Source: Candidatus Gastranaerophilales bacterium
GTDB taxonomy: Bacteria; Cyanobacteriota; Vampirovibrionia; Gastranaerophilales; Gastranaerophilaceae
Length of the DNA stretch: 9,712 nucleotides
Direction: 5' to 3'
NCBI GenBank assembly: GCA_947625445.1
Contig: CANQOM010000052.1
Span: 1 to 9,712 of the forward strand
A program made the translations under genes and the position numbers. The notes beneath the pieces are model-generated. The model was not told the origin of the DNA and ran no database searches. It was given only the letters and a program-made list of their open reading frames with translations. Below, piece after piece: positions 6,341-9,712 of the stretch (the stretch's first letter is position 1; every line of letters begins with the position of its first letter).

Positions 6341-6369
6341 ATTTAATCAAATAAAACAAGGGAATATTA

Positions 6370-7128
6370 ATGATTAAAGATAAAATAAAAAAAATATATA
6401 AAGGGAAAGTAAAAAATATTGAAAAGGTATCTGCTTCTTCATATGTAATAGATATTGAAATACCAGAAAGAATAGAAGTAACACCCGGTCAATTTATAAC
6501 AATATATTGTGACGGTTTAACTCTAAGACGTCCTTTTAGTGTTTTTGCAAATAAAGAAAATATAATCAGTATTTTATTTAAAGAAAGAGGAAAAGGAACA
6601 AATTATATAAAATCATTAAAATGTGGAGATGAAATAGACATAATAGGTCCGTTAGGAAACGGATTTACAATAAAAAATAAAAAGGCTTTATTAATAGGTG
6701 CCGGAATAGGTATCGCCCCAATGAATTTTTTGAAAACCAAACTTGATGAAAAAGGAATAGAAAATATATTGGCAGGCGGTTTTTTAAACAAAGATGAAAT
6801 ACCTTTTAATATAAAGCTTGATAAAATATACACTGATGACGGTTCAAAAGGAGAAGGAGGGAGTATACTTAATTATTTGGGAGTGTTAATAAATACGTTT
6901 AATCCTGAAATAATATACACTTGCGGACCTTCAATAGTTTTAAAAACAGTTGCAAATGCGGGAATGAAATATAATATAGAAACACAAGTCGCAATGGAGA
7001 AAGTAATGGCTTGCGGAATTGGAGTATGCCGTGGTTGCGTAATAGATATTAAAAAAGATAATAAAGTAATAAATGCAACAGTATGTAAAGACGGCCCCGT
7101 ATTTTTGGGAAATGAGGTCGTATGGTAA
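6370..7128 (+). CDS. pyrK: Dihydroorotate dehydrogenase B, electron-transfer subunit
   Basis: PyrK passes electrons from the FMN of PyrD through a [2Fe-2S] cluster and FAD to NAD+, letting orotate be made without the quinone-linked enzyme. At 252 aa it has the usual length. Residues 1-100 form the FAD-binding barrel with the signature RRPFSVF (53-59) and GPLGNGF (93-99). Residues 105-200 are the NAD-binding domain, with LIGAGIGIAPM (108-118) and YTCGP (183-187). The C-terminal cluster ligands are Cys215, Cys220, Cys223 and Cys239, in the CX4CX2C..C pattern typical of PyrK. AAGGGA (6358-6363) lies 6 nt before the start. It is the first structural gene after the leader attenuator. Its end overlaps the pyrD start by 7 nt (ATGGTAA), suggesting coupled synthesis of the two partners of one complex. 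Confidence 0.97.
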   Translation: MIKDKIKKIYKGKVKNIEKVSASSYVIDIEIPERIEVTPGQFITIYCDGLTLRRPFSVFANKENIISILFKERGKGTNYIKSLKCGDEIDIIGPLGNGFTIKNKKALLIGAGIGIAPMNFLKTKLDEKGIENILAGGFLNKDEIPFNIKLDKIYTDDGSKGEGGSILNYLGVLINTFNPEIIYTCGPSIVLKTVANAGMKYNIETQVAMEKVMACGIGVCRGCVIDIKKDNKVINATVCKDGPVFLGNEVVW

Positions 7129-8048
7129 CAACATTAGGAATTTTAGAAACAAACTTAAACGGATTAGTACTTAAAAATCCCATAATTACGGCATCAGGAA
7201 CATATGGATATACAAATGAATATAAAGATTTTACAGATGTATCATCTTTAGGCTCAATTGTAACCAAGGCTATTACTTTAAATTCCAGAGCAGGAAACAA
7301 AAATATTAGAATAACAGAAACAAAATCAGGAATGATAAATTCTATAGGGCTTGAGAATGTGGGAATTGATAAATTTTTAGAAACAAAAATTCCTGTTTTA
7401 AAAGAAAACAATATAGATTTTATTGTAAATATAGCAGGTTCAACAATAGATGAATATATTTCACTGGCCAAAATATGTAACCAAAATAATATAAAAGCAA
7501 TAGAATTAAACGTTTCGTGCCCAAACGTAAAATCAGGATGCCTTGAATTCGGAACAGATGAAGACTCATTATATGAATTAGTTTCTGAAGTACGAAATGA
7601 ATACAAAGGCTATTTAATTGTTAAATTAACCCCTAATGTAACATCAATAGAAAAACTCGGCAATTCAGCACAAAAAGCAGGAGCAAATGCAATTAGTGCG
7701 ATTAATACGCTAAAAGGAACAAGCATAAAAATAAACTGCATAAACGGGGAAATACAAAAAAGTATAATTTCAGGAGGATACTCCGGAATAGGAATTAAGC
7801 CAATAGCAGTAAGTATGGTTATGAGATTATCTAAAGCGGTAACAATACCTATAATAGGTATTGGAGGAATTGAAACACTTGAAGATGTTTTAGAATTTCT
7901 TTCTGCCGGAGCTGATGCAATACAAATAGGAACTGCAAATTTTACTCATCCAGATATTGCGGGAAGACTTGTAATCGAGCTTGAAGAATTTATTAAAAAG
8001 AATGGATTTAAAGATTTAGAAGAATTAAAGAAAGAATTGAGGAAATAA
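7122..8048 (+). CDS. pyrD: Dihydroorotate dehydrogenase B, catalytic subunit (class 1B)
   Basis: This FMN enzyme oxidises dihydroorotate to orotate, the fourth step of UMP synthesis. The 308-aa protein is a TIM barrel of normal length for class 1B. Visible marks are NPIITASGTYGY (19-30), the class 1-type segment NSIGLENVG (73-81), NVSCPNVKSG with catalytic Cys133 (class 1 enzymes use Cys where class 2 use Ser), and the phosphate-binding end of the barrel IPIIGIGGIETLEDV (242-256) with AIQIGTA (266-272). The adjacent pyrK confirms class 1B, which uses NAD+ as acceptor. A GAGG at 7114-7117 lies 4 nt before the start, inside the end of pyrK. The stop overlaps the pyrE start by 1 nt (TAATG). Confidence 0.97.
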   Translation: MVTTLGILETNLNGLVLKNPIITASGTYGYTNEYKDFTDVSSLGSIVTKAITLNSRAGNKNIRITETKSGMINSIGLENVGIDKFLETKIPVLKENNIDFIVNIAGSTIDEYISLAKICNQNNIKAIELNVSCPNVKSGCLEFGTDEDSLYELVSEVRNEYKGYLIVKLTPNVTSIEKLGNSAQKAGANAISAINTLKGTSIKINCINGEIQKSIISGGYSGIGIKPIAVSMVMRLSKAVTIPIIGIGGIETLEDVLEFLSAGADAIQIGTANFTHPDIAGRLVIELEEFIKKNGFKDLEELKKELRK

Positions 8049-8623
8049 TGAGTAATGAAGTATTAAATTTACTTGAAGAAGCACAAGGAGTTTTACATGG
8101 TCATTTTTGTTTAACTTCGGGCTTACATTCAAACATATATTTTCAGTGTGCTAAATTATATCAATATCCTGAAATAACAGAAAAATTAGGCAAGATGTTA
8201 GCGGAAAAACTGTCAGATGTTGAATTTGATACAATAGTAGCACCTGCAATAGGAGCAGTAATAATAGGATATGAAACTGCTAAAAATGCAAAAAAAAGAA
8301 ATCTTTTTGTTGAAAGAAAAGACGGAATAATGCAATTAAGAAGAGGTTATTCTCTTCATAAAGGTGAAAAAGTAGTTATTATAGAAGACGTAATTACAAC
8401 TGCAAGAACAATAAAAGAAACAATGGAAGCTATAAAAGAATATGAACCTGAAGTTGTAGCAGTTGGTTGTATTGTAGACAGAACAAAGGGGCTAACACCA
8501 TATAATATTAAATCATTAATGCAAATAGACCCTGTAGTATACGAACCTGATAATTGTCCGTTGTGTAAAGAAGGAATTCCTTTAGTTAAACCCGGAAGCA
8601 GAGAAGAAAAGGTTAAAGCATAA
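8048..8623 (+). CDS. pyrE: Orotate phosphoribosyltransferase
   Basis: PyrE joins orotate to PRPP, making OMP. The 191-aa protein is a type I phosphoribosyltransferase. HGHFCLTSGLHSNIYFQCAKL (18-38) is the orotate-side region, IVAPAIGAVIIGYETA (63-78) the second loop, FVERKDG (87-93) a conserved strand, and VVIIEDVITTARTI (109-122) the PRPP-binding motif. In that motif the usual TTGGS reads TTART, so both loop glycines are replaced; this also occurs in one PyrE subgroup, so it is probably not a defect. The tail YEPDNCPLCKEGIPLVKPGSR is typical of the longer-tailed subgroup that includes Thermus-type enzymes, and its two Cys could bind metal. GAGG ends 5-6 nt before the ATG, and the gene overlaps both pyrD and pyrB by 1 nt (TAATG). 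Confidence 0.95.
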   Translation: MSNEVLNLLEEAQGVLHGHFCLTSGLHSNIYFQCAKLYQYPEITEKLGKMLAEKLSDVEFDTIVAPAIGAVIIGYETAKNAKKRNLFVERKDGIMQLRRGYSLHKGEKVVIIEDVITTARTIKETMEAIKEYEPEVVAVGCIVDRTKGLTPYNIKSLMQIDPVVYEPDNCPLCKEGIPLVKPGSREEKVKA

Positions 8624-9543
8624 TGAATCATCTTATTGATATTGAAAGTATTTCTAAAGAAGATATTTTAAATATCCTACATCTCGCCAAAGAATTTAAA
8701 GAAAACAAGAAAAAGTCTGATGTAGAAAATAAGACCGTTGCTTTAATGTTCTGTGAAAATTCAACCAGAACAAGATGCAGTTTTGAAATTGCAGCCCAAA
8801 AACTTTGTATGAATATAATAAATTTTGATACAGAACATTCATCACTATCAAAAGGTGAAAGTCTTAAAGATACAATAGAAAACTTATATTTTTTAGGAGT
8901 GAAAGCTTTTGTAATAAGGCATTCATTTTCAGGAATAATAAATAATGCAATAAAACAGATTAAATATCCCGTAAAATTTATAAATGCAGGAGACGGAACT
9001 CATGCACATCCAACTCAGGCACTTTTAGATTTTTATACAATGATTGAAAAAATTAAAACCGTTGAAAACAAAAAAGTTGTTATTATTGGTGATGTTATGC
9101 ATAGCAGAGTTGCAAAATCAAATATTGCACTTTTATCTAAGTTTAATGCAGACATACATATTTGTTCTCCATCATATATGGAATTTGAAACGGCTAAAGC
9201 ATTTAATATAACAACTCATCAAAATTTAGAAAAAGCTCTTGAAGGTGCAAATGTAGTAATGGCATTGAGAGTACAAAATGAAAGACATGAAAAAGAAGGC
9301 TATCCTGATTCTTCTGAATATAAAAGATTATATGAAATAGATAGCGAAAAATTAAAAAAATATGCTCAAAATGATGTAATATTAATGCATCCCGGTCCTG
9401 TTAACAGAAATATTGAATTATCATCAGAGCTTATTGATAGTACCTTAGGAAAAACAATTTTAGAACAAGCTCAAAACGGAGTATATATAAGAATGGCAAT
9501 ATTAAATACTCTTTTAAAAGAAGGAGGCAGAAATGCTTCTTAA
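8623..9543 (+). CDS. pyrB: Aspartate carbamoyltransferase, catalytic chain
   Basis: PyrB condenses carbamoyl phosphate with aspartate, the committed step of pyrimidine synthesis. The 306-aa length is normal. The carbamoyl-phosphate site is FCENSTRTRCSFE (STRTR at 47-51); LSKGES (75-80) is the mobile loop from the neighbouring subunit; HAHPTQALLDFY (127-138) completes that site. MALRVQNERHE (213-223) and MHPGPVNRNIEL (255-266) are the aspartate-binding motifs and separate it from ornithine carbamoyltransferase, which has an SMG-type loop instead. No regulatory chain gene (pyrI) follows. The enzyme probably acts as an unregulated catalytic trimer, or associates with dihydroorotase, whose gene follows directly. 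It starts on the TAATG of pyrE with only a distant AAGG upstream, so it probably depends on coupled translation. Confidence 0.96.
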   Translation: MNHLIDIESISKEDILNILHLAKEFKENKKKSDVENKTVALMFCENSTRTRCSFEIAAQKLCMNIINFDTEHSSLSKGESLKDTIENLYFLGVKAFVIRHSFSGIINNAIKQIKYPVKFINAGDGTHAHPTQALLDFYTMIEKIKTVENKKVVIIGDVMHSRVAKSNIALLSKFNADIHICSPSYMEFETAKAFNITTHQNLEKALEGANVVMALRVQNERHEKEGYPDSSEYKRLYEIDSEKLKKYAQNDVILMHPGPVNRNIELSSELIDSTLGKTILEQAQNGVYIRMAILNTLLKEGGRNAS

Positions 9544-9712
9544 AAATGCAATAATAATTAATCCAAAAACAAATTTTGAAGGTATATCCGATTTAAGAAT
9601 CAAAAATGGAATAATAACAGAGTTTAATCCTGATATAAAACCTGTAGAAAATGAAGAAGTAATTGATTTAACAGGTAAAATAATAGTTCCCGGATTAATA
9701 GATATGCACTGT
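9533..9712 (+). CDS. pyrC: Dihydroorotase, N-terminal part (cut by window edge)
   Basis: Dihydroorotase closes the ring of carbamoyl-aspartate to form dihydroorotate. Only the first 60 codons are present. They form the small beta-sandwich start typical of the amidohydrolase superfamily (MLLKNAIIINP, then IKNGIITEFNP and EVIDLTGKIIVPGLIDMHC). The last residues begin the metal-binding DxHxH motif (Asp57, His59). The start overlaps pyrB by 11 nt and has the strongest ribosome site in the window, AAGGAGG at 9521-9527, 5 nt before the ATG. The VPGLIDMH sequence alone would also fit other cyclic amidohydrolases (hydantoinase, allantoinase), but its place after pyrK-D-E-B makes dihydroorotase by far the best choice. 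The length and layout look like the class I, PyrC/PyrX-type rather than the E. coli type. Confidence 0.9.
   Translation, partial: MLLKNAIIINPKTNFEGISDLRIKNGIITEFNPDIKPVENEEVIDLTGKIIVPGLIDMHC

Noticed and set aside
6250..6345. Stand-alone small RNA ending at the 6306-6340 terminator
   Set aside because: A short terminated transcript is expected, but the position before pyrK and the ribosome-site-preceded frame are better explained as an attenuator. No known small RNA or riboswitch pattern was recognised.
7049..7606. Long open frame on the - strand across the pyrK/pyrD junction
   Set aside because: It runs antisense to well-recognised genes, has low-complexity Phe/Ile/Ser-rich content and no ribosome site. 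It is a by-product of AT-rich codon use, like the other antisense frames at 472-855, 1128-1523, 4064-4465, 5219-5620 and 8356-8631.
8109..8421. Damaged PyrE because the PRPP motif reads TTART instead of TTGGS
   Set aside because: Acidic residues and Thr-Thr of the loop are kept, the whole protein is otherwise intact, and this variant occurs in a PyrE subgroup with the same CPLC tail.
8623..9543. Ornithine carbamoyltransferase (argF) as the identity of the carbamoyltransferase
   Set aside because: The RVQNER and HPGPVNR motifs are those of aspartate carbamoyltransferase, and the neighbours are all pyrimidine genes.

Overview
This is a compact, AT-rich (roughly 30% G+C by eye) bacterial chromosomal window. 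It suggests a Gram-negative, probably anaerobic organism. The Gram-negative envelope is inferred from the end of an RND efflux pump next to a TolC-type outer-membrane channel. A largely anaerobic or fermentative life is inferred from the two-subunit, NAD-linked class 1B dihydroorotate dehydrogenase (pyrK + pyrD). Low-GC gut lineages such as Gastranaerophilales (Melainabacteria) fit this profile, but that placement is a guess and cannot be proven here. The genetic code looks standard. No mobile elements, tRNA or rRNA genes, or CRISPR arrays are visible.

Positions 1-5677 hold a forward run of genes. It begins with the C-terminus of an AcrB-like RND pump (1-333). A TolC-family channel with an unusual lysine-rich N-terminal spacer follows (356-2008). 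Next comes a soluble sensor-less histidine kinase (2069-2824), then a receiver / degenerate GGDEF / receiver protein (2828-4141), and finally leucyl aminopeptidase pepA (4152-5648). A strong hairpin at 5649-5677 ends the run and probably works on both strands. On the other strand, converging on this hairpin, is a small single-domain rhodanese-like gene (5676-6098) with a non-canonical active-site loop.

Positions 6099-6369 form the only sizeable intergenic region, and it is the most interesting part of the window. It holds a short inverted repeat, a good sigma-70-type promoter (TTGACT-17-CATAAT, 6220-6248), and a tiny Shine-Dalgarno-preceded reading frame, MKYNLIKFEYIVK (6270-6311). The stop codon of that frame lies inside the 5' arm of a perfect 14-bp intrinsic terminator (6306-6340). 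The terminator sits just upstream of pyrK. This is the layout expected for a translation-coupled, UTP-sensing attenuator like that of the E. coli pyrBI operon, here governing a whole pyrimidine operon.

Positions 6370-9712 carry that operon: pyrK, pyrD, pyrE, pyrB and the start of pyrC. Every junction overlaps by 1-11 nt. Together the products cover carbamoyl-aspartate formation (PyrB), ring closure (PyrC), oxidation to orotate (PyrD/PyrK) and phosphoribosylation (PyrE). CarAB and PyrF are not in the window.
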